The notes under the pieces: model-generated
Databases searched by the model: none
Told to the model about the DNA's origin: nothing
Seen by the model: only the letters and a program-made list of their open reading frames with translations
DNA from: Novosphingobium jiangmenense
GTDB taxonomy: Bacteria > Pseudomonadota > Alphaproteobacteria > Sphingomonadales > Sphingomonadaceae
DNA: 64,000 nucleotides
Direction: 5' to 3'
NCBI RefSeq assembly: GCF_015694345.1
Contig: NZ_JADQDC010000002.1
Coordinates: 186,001-250,000 of the forward strand
In this document: piece after piece, positions 27,703 to 37,461 of the stretch
Numbering within the stretch: the first letter of the stretch is position 1
How the letters are laid out: each line of letters starts with the position of its first letter
Made by a program: the position numbers and the translations under genes

Positions 27703-27730
27703 AAAGGGCGGCTCTTGCGAGCCGCCCTTT
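27703..27730. terminator. bidirectional terminator
   Basis: A perfect 12-bp stem (AAAGGGCGGCTC with GAGCCGCCCTTT) around a TTGC loop, with A-rich and T-rich flanks, lies between the convergent carbonic anhydrase gene and the TPR-protein gene. It can end transcripts from both sides. Confidence 0.9.
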
Positions 27731-27752
27731 CCGTTTCAGGCCTGGAAGGCGC

Positions 27753-29063
27753 TTACTTCGACTGCGTGTTGGCAAACGCCAGCCACAGCCGGCCGAGCGT
27801 GGCGCGCACACCGCCAACCTGGGCGAAGGTCGCCTTGGCGTCGTCGAACTTGTCCTGGTCGAGCTGCGCGATGCCCAGACGGGTCAGCGCGCGGTCCTTG
27901 TCGATGCCGCCCTTTTCGAGCGCCATCTTGTAGAACTCCTCGGCCTTTGCGGCTTCGTCGTACGAAAGGTACGCATCAGCCATGGCCATCGGGCTCTTGC
28001 CGTCCTTGGCCGCGCGGGCTTCCTTGTCGAGCGCCGGGAGCGAAGCCTTGTCCGCAGCAATGCGTCCCTTGGCCTGCGCGGTTGCATCGGCGACGAACGG
28101 GTCGGCGGCCTTCAGCACACCGGCCTGCACGCCCATGTTGGCAACCTTGAGAACCTCGCCGGGCAGACGACGCGGATCGGCCGCCTCGATGTATTCGACG
28201 TACTCGCGCTCGACGTACTTCGGATCGTTCTGGAAACCGCCCGAACGCAGCAGCAGGCGGCCGAGGTCCAGCGATTCCTGGTTGGTGAACTGGCTGAACT
28301 CGCGCACCAGCTGGCCGGCGCCGAGCCAGTTCAGCGGGGTCGGGTTGTTCTCGACCATCAGGGTCGACCATTCGATCGCCTGCGGCCCGAGCTTGTTCTT
28401 GTAGGCAATCAGGTTCGCGCGCTTGAACCAGCCCTCGGGCACTTCGGCACCGGCAGCCTTGCGGGCATCCAGCGCCATCTTCAGCGCCGTCAACGCTTCG
28501 GCGTTCTGGCCCTGCTGCGCATAGGAATCAGCCAGCAGTTCGGCGGCGGTCTCGTCCTTGAAATTTGCCTGCACGACCGGCGTCAGAGCCTTGACGGCAG
28601 TGGCGTAGTCCTTGTTCGAATAGGCAAAGTTGCCGAGATAGAACTGGTACTCGGTGACGTTCGCAGCCGGAACCTGTCCGCTGTCGAGCATGTTCTGGAT
28701 GCCGCGCTGGCGCATCGCGATGTCGTTGAGCACACCGCCGATGCTGACCGCCCACCCACCGGCCGCCATGCGGTCAAGCGGGGTCTTCACCGCAGCTTCG
28801 GCCGCAGCGAGTTCAGCCGGAGCGTTCGCCAGCAGCGCCTTCTGCGCAGCGGCATCGGCGCCCTTCTTCTTGGCCTCGTCAAGCGCGGTCACGGTCTTCT
28901 GGATCGGGCCCGCAGCCGCCACGAATTCCTTCGAGTAGCTGGCCTTCTCGGCCTTGGCTTCCTTTTCCTTGGCGAATGCCGCGGTCGACGTGACCGACAG
29001 TGCGCCGGCCGAAAGCACGAGGGCCATCGCCGTCTTGCCAATCAGTCCGAAAGTAGCACGCAT
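27753..29063 (-). CDS. periplasmic tetratricopeptide-repeat protein
   Basis: A 436-residue secreted helical-repeat protein. The signal peptide is RATFGLIGKTAMALVLSAGA with cleavage near TAAFA-KEKEAKAEK. TPR-like pairs are seen at YQFYLGNFAYSNKDYATAVK, AAELLADSYAQQGQNAEALT and near the C-terminus at DAYLSYDEAAKAEEFYKMAL and RLGIAQLDQDKFDDAKATF. ATG 29063 has AGGAGA upstream and is chosen over an in-frame ATG at 29093. It faces the bidirectional terminator and is probably monocistronic. A scaffold role in the periplasm is inferred; no partner is evident. Confidence 0.85.
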   Translation of the reverse strand: MRATFGLIGKTAMALVLSAGALSVTSTAAFAKEKEAKAEKASYSKEFVAAAGPIQKTVTALDEAKKKGADAAAQKALLANAPAELAAAEAAVKTPLDRMAAGGWAVSIGGVLNDIAMRQRGIQNMLDSGQVPAANVTEYQFYLGNFAYSNKDYATAVKALTPVVQANFKDETAAELLADSYAQQGQNAEALTALKMALDARKAAGAEVPEGWFKRANLIAYKNKLGPQAIEWSTLMVENNPTPLNWLGAGQLVREFSQFTNQESLDLGRLLLRSGGFQNDPKYVEREYVEYIEAADPRRLPGEVLKVANMGVQAGVLKAADPFVADATAQAKGRIAADKASLPALDKEARAAKDGKSPMAMADAYLSYDEAAKAEEFYKMALEKGGIDKDRALTRLGIAQLDQDKFDDAKATFAQVGGVRATLGRLWLAFANTQSK

Positions 29064-29379
29064 AGAAATCGTCTCCTGTTCGACCGGATGCATCAGCGGG
29101 AGCGACCCTGCCCCGACACCTTCGCACCCCGGTGTCCTCTCACCTCTGGTCGATCCCGCTAGTGGCGCGGAATTGGGCCCTTGGCAACGGTTTGCGCACT
29201 ATCCTTTTCACAGTGAACCGCGATTGAATGGCGCCTCGTCCGAATATTCATGCATCTGGTCGCAGGTGTGGAAAACCGGGGCGGTTTGAAGGCCACTGCA
29301 GCCCGATTGCTGGCTATCGTGAAGCAATTGGCCTAGGGCCATCTTTCATCCCTTGTATCTATAACGAAAAGCAGTTCCC
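29064..29379. other. intergenic space between TPR gene and gyrA
   Basis: This 316-nt gap separates divergent starts and must hold the promoters of both genes. Only the AGGAGA ribosome site of the minus-strand gene is clear. I see no convincing -35/-10 pair, no tandem repeat, no tRNA and no SOS box. The GTG of gyrA has only a weak A-rich stretch (GAAAAGCAG) upstream. Reading frames across it are short and lack coding character. Confidence 0.6.
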
Positions 29380-32124
29380 GTGAGCGACGACACCACGATC
29401 ATCGACCCCCCTGCCCCCTCGCCCGAAGGCGAGTTCCAGCGGATCGACATCGTCGACGAGATGAAGACCAGCTATCTCGATTACGCGATGAGCGTGATCG
29501 TCAGCCGCGCGCTGCCCGATGTGCGCGACGGATTGAAGCCGGTCCACCGTCGCATTCTGTGGACCAGCCACGAAAACGGCTTCGTCTCGACCAAGGCCTA
29601 TCGCAAGTCTGCCCGTATCGTCGGCGATTGCATGGGCAAGTATCACCCGCACGGCGACGCCGCGATCTATGACGCCCTCGCGCGCATGACGCAGGACTGG
29701 TCGATGCGCCTGCCGCTGATCGACGGTCAGGGCAACTTCGGCTCGATGGACCCCGATCCGCCGGCCTCGATGCGCTACACCGAAGCGCGCCTCGCCAAGG
29801 TTGCGGACTCGCTGCTCGCCGATATCGACAAGGACACGGTCGACTTCATCCCGAACTATGACGGTTCGGAGCATGAGCCGCAGGTCCTGCCCGCTCGCTT
29901 CCCCAACCTGCTGGTCAACGGCGCGGGCGGCATTGCCGTCGGCATGGCCACGAACATTCCGCCGCACAACCTCGGCGAAGTGATCGACGGCTGCCTCGCC
30001 TACATGGACAACCCGCTGATCTCGATCGACGAGCTGATCCAGATCATCCCCGGCCCGGATTTCCCCACCGCACCGCTGATCCTTGGCTCGGCCGGTGCCC
30101 GCAAGGCCTATCACGAAGGCCGCGGCTCGATCATCATGCGCGCCCGTCACCAGATCGAGGAAGGGCGCGGCGACCGTCGCTCGATCGTGCTCACGTCGAT
30201 TCCCTATCAGGTCGGCAAGTCGGGCCTTGTCGAAAAGATCGCCGAAGCCGCCAAGGACAAGCGGATCGAGGGCATCTCCGACATCCGCGACGAGTCCAAC
30301 CGCGAAGGCGTCCGCGTGGTCATCGACCTCAAGCGCGATGCCACGCCCGAAGTCGTACTAAACCAGATCTGGCGCAACACGCCCGCGCAGTCGAGCTTCC
30401 CGGCCAACATGCTCGCCATTCGCGGCGGCCGCCCGGAAATCCTCAACCTCAAGGACATCATCGAGGCCTTCGTCCGCTTCCGCGAGGAGGTCATCACCCG
30501 CCGCACCAAGTTCGAGCTGAACAAGGCGCGCGACCGGGCGCATATCCTGCTCGGCCTCGTCATCGCGGTGACCAACCTCGATGAAGTCGTGCGCATCATC
30601 CGTGGCTCGCCCAATCCGGCGACGGCACGCGAAACCCTGCTGGCCCGCGAGTGGCCGATGGGTGAGATCGCGCCCTACATCAAGCTGGTCGAAGCGATCG
30701 AGGACGCTGGCGTCGCGGATTCGGCGACATATCGCCTGTCCGAAATCCAGGTCCGCGCGATCCTCGACCTGCGCCTCCACCGCCTGACCGCGCTGGGTCG
30801 TGACGAGATCGGCGAGGAACTGGAAGGCCTTGCCACTGCAATCGCGGAATATCTCTCGATCCTGGCTGACCGCGTGAAGCTCTACGGTGTCATGCGCCAG
30901 GAACTGCTTGAGGTCCGCCAGGCTTTCGCCACCCCGCGCAAGTCCGAGATGACCGCACCTGCCGATGGCATCGAGGACGAGGACCTGATCGAGCGCGAGG
31001 ACATGGTCGTCACCATCACCCTCGACGGCTATATCAAGCGCACCCCGCTCTCCACCTTCCGCGCCCAGAACCGTGGTGGCAAGGGCCGCTCTGGCATGGC
31101 GACGAAGGACGAGGATGCCGTGGCGACGATGTTCGTCACCAGCACCCACACGCCCGTCCTGTTCTTCTCGACTGCCGGCAAGGTCTATCGCCTCAAGGTC
31201 TGGCGCCTGCCCGAAGGCGGGCCTACCACGCGGGGCCGTCCGGTAATCAACATGCTCCCGGCGCTCGACAAGGACGAGACCATCGCCACCGTGCTGCCGC
31301 TGCCCGAAGACGAGGCGGAATGGGGCAAGCTCTCGGTCGTGTTCGCCACGGCCAAGGGCAACGTCCGCCGCAACTCGATGGACGCCTTCGCCAACATCCC
31401 GTCGAACGGCAAGTTCGCGATGAAGTTCGAAGAGGACAGCGAAGATCGCCTGATCGGCGTCGCCCTGCTCGAAGCCAGCGACGATGTCCTGCTTGCCACC
31501 CGTTCGGGCAAGGCCATCCGCTTTGCCGGCGACGAAGTGCGCGAATTCACGAGCCGCACCTCCACCGGCGTGCGCGGCATGACGCTGAAGGGCGATGACG
31601 AGGTCATCTCGCTGTCGATCCTCCACCGTGTCGGCGTGAAGGACCAAGAGGAGCGCGAGGGTTATCTTCGCTTCGCCCCGTGGAAGGGCGAGAAGGAAGG
31701 CGAACCGTCGATCGCGCCAGAGCGCATGGCCGAGCTTGCCGAACGCGAACAGTTCATCCTCACCGTCTGCGCCAATGGCTATGGCAAGCTGTCCTCGGCC
31801 TACGAGTACCGCCGCACCGGTCGTGGCGGTCAGGGTATCACCAATATCGACAATATCGAGCGCAATGGCCCGGTCGTCGCCAGCTTCCCGGCGACCCAGG
31901 CCGACCAGCTCATGCTTGTCACCGATCAGGCCAAGCTCATCCGCCTGCCTCTGGGTTCGCTGCGCGTGATCGGCCGTGGCTCGGCGGGCGTTCGCCTGTT
32001 CAACGTCTCGGGCGACGAACACGTGGTCAGTGCTGTCCGTCTGGCCGAAGGTGAAGGCGAGGATACCGAGACCACCGACGAGAGCGCAGCACCCGCCGCA
32101 CCGGAAGATGGCGCCGCAGAATGA
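29380..32124 (+). CDS. gyrA: DNA gyrase subunit A
   Basis: A 914-residue type II topoisomerase subunit that breaks and rejoins DNA. The catalytic Tyr is Tyr133 in SMRYTEARL. The quinolone-resistance region reads [20 protein letters not shown], with Ala94 where E. coli has Ser83 and Asp98 where it has Asp87. The C-terminal beta-pinwheel contains the GyrA box variant QNRGGKGR (about 565), which separates it from ParC. The tail is acidic. Start is GTG 29380. Its stop overlaps the DUF952 gene as ATGA. Confidence 0.97.
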   Translation: MSDDTTIIDPPAPSPEGEFQRIDIVDEMKTSYLDYAMSVIVSRALPDVRDGLKPVHRRILWTSHENGFVSTKAYRKSARIVGDCMGKYHPHGDAAIYDALARMTQDWSMRLPLIDGQGNFGSMDPDPPASMRYTEARLAKVADSLLADIDKDTVDFIPNYDGSEHEPQVLPARFPNLLVNGAGGIAVGMATNIPPHNLGEVIDGCLAYMDNPLISIDELIQIIPGPDFPTAPLILGSAGARKAYHEGRGSIIMRARHQIEEGRGDRRSIVLTSIPYQVGKSGLVEKIAEAAKDKRIEGISDIRDESNREGVRVVIDLKRDATPEVVLNQIWRNTPAQSSFPANMLAIRGGRPEILNLKDIIEAFVRFREEVITRRTKFELNKARDRAHILLGLVIAVTNLDEVVRIIRGSPNPATARETLLAREWPMGEIAPYIKLVEAIEDAGVADSATYRLSEIQVRAILDLRLHRLTALGRDEIGEELEGLATAIAEYLSILADRVKLYGVMRQELLEVRQAFATPRKSEMTAPADGIEDEDLIEREDMVVTITLDGYIKRTPLSTFRAQNRGGKGRSGMATKDEDAVATMFVTSTHTPVLFFSTAGKVYRLKVWRLPEGGPTTRGRPVINMLPALDKDETIATVLPLPEDEAEWGKLSVVFATAKGNVRRNSMDAFANIPSNGKFAMKFEEDSEDRLIGVALLEASDDVLLATRSGKAIRFAGDEVREFTSRTSTGVRGMTLKGDDEVISLSILHRVGVKDQEEREGYLRFAPWKGEKEGEPSIAPERMAELAEREQFILTVCANGYGKLSSAYEYRRTGRGGQGITNIDNIERNGPVVASFPATQADQLMLVTDQAKLIRLPLGSLRVIGRGSAGVRLFNVSGDEHVVSAVRLAEGEGEDTETTDESAAPAAPEDGAAE

Positions 32125-32474
32125 CCGACCTTCCGCTTCTCGCCTACAAGGTCCTGACCGGCCCGCAGATGGCTCAGCTTGAAGCGGACGGCGTGTTCAG
32201 GGGCGCCCCGGTCGATCTGGCGGATGGCTACATCCACCTCTCGACCGAGGCGCAGTTGACCGAAACGGTCGACAAGCATTTTGCCGGGCAAGGCGATCTC
32301 CACGTCGCCGCTGTCGATCTCGCTGCGCTTGGCTCTGCCGTGAAGTGGGAGCCATCGCGCGGCGGGCAGCTGTTCCCGCACATCTACGCCGATCTGCCGC
32401 TCAGCGCAGTGGTCGCCTACTCCCCGCTGGAACGCGACGAGGACGGCACGGTCAGGCTGCCGATTGCAAGCTGA
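32121..32474 (+). CDS. DUF952 domain protein
   Basis: A 117-residue protein matching the DUF952 pattern: AYKVLTGPQMAQLEADG, then DGYIHLSTEAQLTETVDKHF, VDLAALGSAVKWEPSRGG and FPHIYADLPLSAVV. The conserved DG(F/Y)IHLS and HIYG-like motifs hint at an ADP-ribosyltransferase-like fold, but activity is not established. It overlaps gyrA by 4 nt and is translationally coupled to it. Confidence 0.88.
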   Translation: MTDLPLLAYKVLTGPQMAQLEADGVFRGAPVDLADGYIHLSTEAQLTETVDKHFAGQGDLHVAAVDLAALGSAVKWEPSRGGQLFPHIYADLPLSAVVAYSPLERDEDGTVRLPIAS

Positions 32475-32484
32475 CCGTCCGGGG

Positions 32485-33666
32485 TCACTGACCGGCGTCG
32501 ATCAGCGCCTGCACCTTGCGATAGAAGGCCTCGCGTTCCACCGGTTGCGGCCCGGCACTGGCACGCGGCCAGTCCGAATTGCTGGCGATCACCAGCTTGC
32601 GCTTGGGATCGATGAAGATGCCCTGGCCGAAGATACCCTGCGCGGCAAAAGTACCGTCATCGTTGGTCCACCACTGGAAGCCATAGCCCTTTCCGGCGCG
32701 CCCGATGTCCTTCTGCTTGGTCGTGGCCTGCGCGAACCAGTCAGCAGGCACGATCTGCCTGCCATCACGACCCTTTCCGCCACCCATCACGAACATCCCG
32801 AAGCGGGCATAGTCGCGCGTCGCCGCCTGCAGGCAGCACCCGCCGATTTCGAGACCGGTCTTGCTCAGCAGCCAGGTCGCCTCCGCTTCCATGCCCGCCG
32901 GCTGCCACACTTTCTCCTGCAGATAGGCTGACAGCGATTTGCCGGTCGCCGAACTGATCAGCACGCCGATCAGGTTGGTCTCCCCGGTATTGTAGTGCCA
33001 CACCTCGCCCGGCGGATGCGCGCGCGGCAGCTTGCGCATGTAGCTGACGGTTGCATCAAGGCCGTTCTCGGGCTTGACCCGGTTGAACTCGGCAACGTCA
33101 GAGTTCGGATCTTCGTAATCCTCGTTCCAGCGCACACCCGATGACATCGTCAGGAGTTGCCGCACGCTCACATCGTCATAGGCGCTGCCCCTGAGCCCTG
33201 GAATGTACTGGCTGACCTTGTCGTCGAGGCTCCTGATCGCGCCATCCTGCAGGGCCGCGCCGACAAGCGTCGAGGTGAACGACTTCGCCACCGAGAAGCT
33301 CGTCCAGCGTCCTTTGGCATCGAAGTCCAGCCCGTAGCGTTCGAGGCGCACCTTCCCGTCCTGCACGATCACCAGCCCCGCCGTGCGCTGGCGTGCCATG
33401 TATTCGTCAAGCCCGGGAATGGTCAGCGGTTTGCCCGGCGGCAGAGGCAGGGGCGTTGTCGCAGGAGCAATCGTGTTGGCCTTCGCAAGAAACGGCAAGC
33501 GGTCCATCGCCCGGAAAGCAGCATCACGCTGCCCTTCCCGCCATGAGAGCACGTCGGCATTGGTCGGCAGCGCCAGCAGGATCCCGCGCGTCTCCTTGTC
33601 CAGCGAAGCAAACCCCGCCCCGCCCGCCAGCAACGCTGCCCCCAGCAAAACCCACCGCTTCCGCAT
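32485..33666 (-). CDS. serine hydrolase, beta-lactamase-related (class C fold)
   Basis: A 393-residue exported protein with an N-terminal signal or anchor helix (KRWVLLGAALLAGGAGFASL). The nucleophile motif SxxK is FSVAKSFTSTLVG, and YxN is HYNTGETNLIGVL. The fold follows the PF00144 family (esterases, D-aminopeptidases, AmpC-like). ISQYIPGL-like and LLTMSSGVRWNEDY segments are also typical. A role as esterase or peptidase is more likely than antibiotic resistance, as no dedicated regulator is nearby. It converges on DUF952 with a 10-nt gap. Confidence 0.88.
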   Translation of the reverse strand: MRKRWVLLGAALLAGGAGFASLDKETRGILLALPTNADVLSWREGQRDAAFRAMDRLPFLAKANTIAPATTPLPLPPGKPLTIPGLDEYMARQRTAGLVIVQDGKVRLERYGLDFDAKGRWTSFSVAKSFTSTLVGAALQDGAIRSLDDKVSQYIPGLRGSAYDDVSVRQLLTMSSGVRWNEDYEDPNSDVAEFNRVKPENGLDATVSYMRKLPRAHPPGEVWHYNTGETNLIGVLISSATGKSLSAYLQEKVWQPAGMEAEATWLLSKTGLEIGGCCLQAATRDYARFGMFVMGGGKGRDGRQIVPADWFAQATTKQKDIGRAGKGYGFQWWTNDDGTFAAQGIFGQGIFIDPKRKLVIASNSDWPRASAGPQPVEREAFYRKVQALIDAGQ

Positions 33667-33738
33667 CGACCTCTCCCGTTATTGACACTGAGGACAATAG
33701 CGGTCCGGAAGGGACGGGCAAGGATCAAACCATTGTCG

Positions 33739-34500
33739 TTACGCCACCTTCTCGAGCGAAATGAACCTGACACTGCGACGCCCGGTCGCGTCCTTGCTCA
33801 TCTCGAATCCTGTGGCAGCTTCGAATACCTTGGCCCAGTTCGCGCCGCCATTGTCCTTGGCGCGCACACCGAGCTTGCCGAGCGCGCAACCTAACGTCTG
33901 CAAAGAGACCCAGCGATCACTGCCCTGAAGTCGAAGCAGCTCTTGCATGACCTTGGGCCAGCTTTTCGCGCCTGCAGGTGGCTGCCCGACGACACTTCTC
34001 AAGGCCGACGCGGAAACCGCTTCGCCACTTGTCTTTTGCGGTTTTGGCTCTGCTTGTGCTGGTTCATCCTTCAACTCGAAGAACTTGGCGCATGATTGTC
34101 GAAACTTCCTGTCGGTGCTGTCCCCGCCAAAGCCATAGACGTCCACTCCGCGCCCTTTGAGAAAAGTCGTCAACGAAACGAAGTCCCGATCGCTGGATAC
34201 AAGGCACAACGAGTCACACTTTCCTTCCAGCACCAGCGCCATTGCATCGACCACCAGTGCAATATCGGCAGCATTCTTGCCTGACACGGCAGGCGTCACT
34301 TGCCTTGCTTCGATCAGGTTGCGACGAAGGAAATCCACCCAGTTCTTGAGACAGGGATTGCTGAAATCGCCATAGGCAAACTGAAGGACGGGACGCCCCA
34401 ACTTGAAGACGTGCGGAAATACCTGTCGCATGTATTCCGGCTTGATGTTCTCCGCATCTACCAGAAGAGCAATTCGGCGGTTCAAGAGGGCGTCGTTCAT
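33739..34500 (-). CDS. NYN-domain nuclease with C-terminal OST-HTH/LOTUS domain
   Basis: A 253-residue protein. The N-terminal NYN (PIN-like) domain has acidic active-site positions in ALLVDAENIKPEY, GKNAADIALVVDAMAL and LVSSDRDFVSLTTFLKGRG. A short linker (EPAQAEPKPQKTSGE) leads to a C-terminal winged-helix of the OST-HTH/LOTUS type (SWPKVMQELLRLQG to RRSVRFISLEK). The architecture resembles LabA/limkain-type RNA-processing proteins; the substrate is unknown. GC is lower than in flanking genes, hinting at transfer. The frame is open far upstream (to 35043), but ATG 34500 begins the domain and the extension is antisense to moaC. Confidence 0.85.
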   Translation of the reverse strand: MNDALLNRRIALLVDAENIKPEYMRQVFPHVFKLGRPVLQFAYGDFSNPCLKNWVDFLRRNLIEARQVTPAVSGKNAADIALVVDAMALVLEGKCDSLCLVSSDRDFVSLTTFLKGRGVDVYGFGGDSTDRKFRQSCAKFFELKDEPAQAEPKPQKTSGEAVSASALRSVVGQPPAGAKSWPKVMQELLRLQGSDRWVSLQTLGCALGKLGVRAKDNGGANWAKVFEAATGFEMSKDATGRRSVRFISLEKVA

Positions 34501-34723
34501 GGCTTCAGTATTGCGACATTGTGATAACGAATTCCCAACAATCCGCCACTTCGGATCGAAATGCTTTCCTACAAGCCTCGATTCCACCATGGTCACAGTT
34601 GCCCGCAAACCGCCTTGAACATGCCGAAAATCCACGCCACAGCTACGTCCGAAAGCGCTTTCCGCCGTTCTCTCTGGACAGTGTAAACCCCGTAAACCCC
34701 TGCTCAGGATTCCAGGGACACCG

Positions 34724-35197
34724 ATGAACGACCTTACCCATCTCGATTCGTCCGGCACCGCCCGCATGGTCGACGTCGGCGGCAAGGCCGAAACGCACCG
34801 CGTGGCCATCGCCCGCGGCCTGATCCGCATGTCGGCCACCACGCTCGAAGCGATCCGCAACGGCAACGCACCGAAGGGCGACGTGCTTGGCCCCGCCCGG
34901 ATCGCCGGGATCATGGCCGCCAAGAAGACCGGTGATCTCATCCCGCTCTGCCACCCGCTCGCACTCGATGCGGTCAACGTGGACTTCGCCTTCGTCGCAG
35001 GCGGCATCGAATGCACCGCCACCGCCTCGCTGACAGACCGCACTGGCGTGGAAATGGAGGCGCTGACCGCTGTGAGCCTCGCGCTGCTGACGATCTACGA
35101 CATGGCCAAGGCGCTCGACAAAGGCATGGTGATCGAAAGCGTCCGCCTGATCGAGAAGCGCGGCGGCAAGTCCGGGACCTGGCGCGCGCCGGAATGA
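34724..35197 (+). CDS. moaC: cyclic pyranopterin monophosphate synthase
   Basis: A 157-residue molybdenum-cofactor enzyme converting the MoaA product to cPMP. Signatures are [59 protein letters not shown] and [12 protein letters not shown]. The stop overlaps moeA as ATGA. MoaA and other Mo-cofactor genes are not in the window. Confidence 0.97.
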   Translation: MNDLTHLDSSGTARMVDVGGKAETHRVAIARGLIRMSATTLEAIRNGNAPKGDVLGPARIAGIMAAKKTGDLIPLCHPLALDAVNVDFAFVAGGIECTATASLTDRTGVEMEALTAVSLALLTIYDMAKALDKGMVIESVRLIEKRGGKSGTWRAPE

Positions 35198-36399
35198 GAA
35201 CGCCGCCGCTGCCCCTCGCCGAGGCGCAGGCCCGCCTGCTTGCCCTCGCCCCATCGCTTCCGGTCGAACATCGTGCCGTCACCGAATGCCTCGGCCATTA
35301 CCTTGCCGAGGACCTCCACGCCCGCCGCACCCAACCGGCAGCAGCCCTGTCAGCGATGGACGGCTTCGCCATGCGCAGCGCCGACCTGCCCGGACCGTGG
35401 CGGGTAATCGGCGAGAGCGCGGCGGGCCACCCGTTCGCCGGCAGCGTCGGCGCGGGCCAGGCCACCCGCATCAGCACCGGCGCAATGCTTCCCCATGGCG
35501 CCGACATGGTGCTGCTGCAGGAAGACAGCGAGCGCGACGGCGACGGCCTCCGCCTGACGGGCGAGCTGCCGCAGCCCCCTTCGCGCCACGTCCGCCCCGC
35601 CGGAATGGACTTCACTGCGCACGAAACGCTGATCGCGGCGGGCCAGCGCGTCGGCCCGGCACAGATCGCGCTCGCCATCGCCGGCGGCCACAGCCACCTG
35701 CCGGTCCGCCGCCGCGTCTCCCTCACCGTGATCGACAGCGGCGACGAACTCGTGGCACCCGGACACTTGCCCGATCTCCACCAACTTCCCGCCAGCAATG
35801 GTCCGATGCTCTGCGCGCTGGCTTCCTGCCTGCCCGTCGACATCCGTCATGCAGGCCCGGTGGAGGACAAGCTGGACCACCTCGCGGGCGCGCTGGACGC
35901 CGCCAGCGCAGCAGACGTTATCGTCACAAGCGGCGGGGCATCGGTCGGCGACCACGACCTCGTACGCCCCGCGCTCGAAGCCCTCGGCGCCTCGATCGAT
36001 TTCTGGCGCGTCAGCATCAAGCCGGGCAAACCGCTGCTGGTGGCGACGCGCGGGCGGCAGGTCATTCTCGGCCTGCCCGGCAACCCCGCCTCGGCCTTTG
36101 TCACGGCCTATCTGTTTCTGCTTCCGTTGCTCCGGGCAATGCTCGGTGCGCGTGATGCGCTGCCACGGACATTTCCAGCCAGACTCGCAACGCCGATGGC
36201 GCGCGGCGGTGGGCGAATGGAATTCCTGCGCGCGGTCTGGGATGGCGCGCACGTTGCCCTCGATCCGCTGCAGGACTCGGGCGCGTTGTCGCCGCTCTCG
36301 CGGGCGAATGCGCTTGTGGTCCGCGAAGCAGGTGCGGATGCCAAGCCAGCAGGAACGGATGTTCCGGTCTACCTGCTCGAAAATGGCGGAATTGCTTGA
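35194..36399 (+). CDS. moeA: molybdopterin molybdenumtransferase
   Basis: A 401-residue enzyme inserting molybdate into adenylylated molybdopterin. Family motifs are [33 protein letters not shown] sequence, [26 protein letters not shown] and [20 protein letters not shown] followed by NPASAF. The ATG 35194 overlaps moaC; the longer frame upstream (35011) lies inside moaC and is not used. Confidence 0.96.
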   Translation: MRTPPLPLAEAQARLLALAPSLPVEHRAVTECLGHYLAEDLHARRTQPAAALSAMDGFAMRSADLPGPWRVIGESAAGHPFAGSVGAGQATRISTGAMLPHGADMVLLQEDSERDGDGLRLTGELPQPPSRHVRPAGMDFTAHETLIAAGQRVGPAQIALAIAGGHSHLPVRRRVSLTVIDSGDELVAPGHLPDLHQLPASNGPMLCALASCLPVDIRHAGPVEDKLDHLAGALDAASAADVIVTSGGASVGDHDLVRPALEALGASIDFWRVSIKPGKPLLVATRGRQVILGLPGNPASAFVTAYLFLLPLLRAMLGARDALPRTFPARLATPMARGGGRMEFLRAVWDGAHVALDPLQDSGALSPLSRANALVVREAGADAKPAGTDVPVYLLENGGIA

Positions 36400-36423
36400 C
36401 GAGTCGCAATAGGTTGCTTATCC

Positions 36424-36438
36424 GTTCCGCATTCGTTC
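36424..36438 (+). promoter_or_regulatory. SOS box (LexA operator) of lexA
   Basis: A perfect alphaproteobacterial LexA site, GTTC-CGCATTC-GTTC (GTTC-N7-GTTC), lies 80 nt upstream of the lexA ATG. It implies autoregulation of lexA. The same motif stands before imuA and before the radical SAM-udgX-dnaE2 operon in this window. Confidence 0.88.
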
Positions 36439-36517
36439 GCCGGAGCGGAACATCTGCACCGGTTCATGAAAGACCAGCGGCTTTGCTTTGAAGCCGCGCA
36501 TTGCGGAGTGGCCGCCG

Positions 36518-37216
36518 ATGTTGACGCGCAAGCAGCACGAACTGCTCACCTTCATCCAGACCCGTCTCGAGGATTCGGGAATTTCCCCCTCTTTCGAGGA
36601 GATGAAGGAAGCGCTCGATCTCAAGTCCAAGTCGGGCGTGCATCGCCTGATCTCGGCGCTTGAGGAACGAGGGTTCATCCGCCGCCTGCCGAACCGTGCC
36701 CGCGCGCTCGAAGTGCTGAAGCAGCCTGACAGCGCCGTGAGCAAGCCTGCGCAAGCGCGCGAAGCAGCCAACAGCAATTCGGTGGTTGCGCCGCTGCGTC
36801 CCGCCGCGAAGGCGGCTCCAGCACCGGCGAACGACGTGATCGAACTGCCCCTGCACGGCAAGATCGCGGCGGGCATGCCGATCGAGGCGCTGGAGACGAC
36901 CGCCACTCTGCCCGTTCCGGCGGCACTGCTCGGGGCCGGTGAGCACTATGCGCTCGAAGTATCCGGAGACTCGATGGTCGAAGCTGGCATTTTTGACGGT
37001 GACTATGCCCTCGTCCGCAAGACCGACACCGCGCGCGATGGAGAGATCGTCGTCGCTCTGGTCCGTGGGGAAGAAGCCACGCTCAAGTACCTTCACCGTG
37101 AGAAGGGCATGGTCCGTCTCGATCCCGCGAATGCGGCCTACGATCCTCAGTTCTACCGCCCGGACGAAGTTGCCGTTCAGGGCAAGCTGGCTGGATTGCT
37201 GCGTCGGTACCACTGA
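36518..37216 (+). CDS. lexA: LexA repressor
   Basis: A 232-residue SOS repressor. The N-terminal winged helix is [20 protein letters not shown] to [19 protein letters not shown]. The self-cleavage site is in the [11 protein letters not shown] stretch (Ala-Gly). The catalytic Ser is in [15 protein letters not shown] and the Lys in [14 protein letters not shown]. The linker (about 75-110) is longer than in E. coli, as is usual in alphaproteobacteria. ATG 36518 has GGAG upstream. A SOS box upstream shows self-control. Confidence 0.97.
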   Translation: MLTRKQHELLTFIQTRLEDSGISPSFEEMKEALDLKSKSGVHRLISALEERGFIRRLPNRARALEVLKQPDSAVSKPAQAREAANSNSVVAPLRPAAKAAPAPANDVIELPLHGKIAAGMPIEALETTATLPVPAALLGAGEHYALEVSGDSMVEAGIFDGDYALVRKTDTARDGEIVVALVRGEEATLKYLHREKGMVRLDPANAAYDPQFYRPDEVAVQGKLAGLLRRYH

Positions 37217-37252
37217 CAGGCGATAGCCGCCTGAACTTGTGCGGGTCTCATG

Positions 37253-37288
37253 AAAAGACCGCCGTCGGGAATCCGTCGGCGGTCTTTT
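37253..37288 (+). terminator. rho-independent terminator after lexA
   Basis: A perfect 12-bp stem (AAAAGACCGCCG with CGGCGGTCTTTT) around a 12-nt loop ends in a T run, 37 nt past the lexA stop. Confidence 0.92.
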
Positions 37289-37386
37289 GCTTATTCCACC
37301 TCGGGTTATGTCAAATATCAATCTTTTTGGTTGAGATTTATCTGGCGCAATACCTCGCCATGATATAGTTTCCACCGTTACCGAAT

Positions 37387-37437
37387 GCCCCACACCGGGG
37401 CGCCCCCTTCCGGGACGGCCCGCCAGCTGATGGGGCG
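37387..37437 (+). promoter_or_regulatory. structured leader of the TonB-like gene
   Basis: Between an AT-rich stretch (37,303-37,380, probable promoter) and the TonB-like ATG lie two abutting GC-rich hairpins: GCCCC/GGGGC (37,387-37,401) and CGCCCC/GGGGCG (37,401-37,437, large loop). They share one base, so they compete at the junction. This could be a regulatory leader; I recognise no known riboswitch class. Confidence 0.4.
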
Positions 37438-37461
37438 TCGGCAACGGAAGAGGTGTTGCCA

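Noticed and set aside
27444..29162. 572-codon frame across the carbonic anhydrase end and the TPR gene
   Set aside because: It crosses a strong terminator and is antisense to a protein with signal peptide and repeats.
30358..32022. 554-codon frame antisense to gyrA
   Set aside because: No start site or domain; gyrA is complete on the other strand.
34673..34700. Tandem GTAAACCCC repeat upstream of moaC
   Set aside because: Only two copies and no match to a known molybdenum-cofactor regulatory element; too short to interpret.
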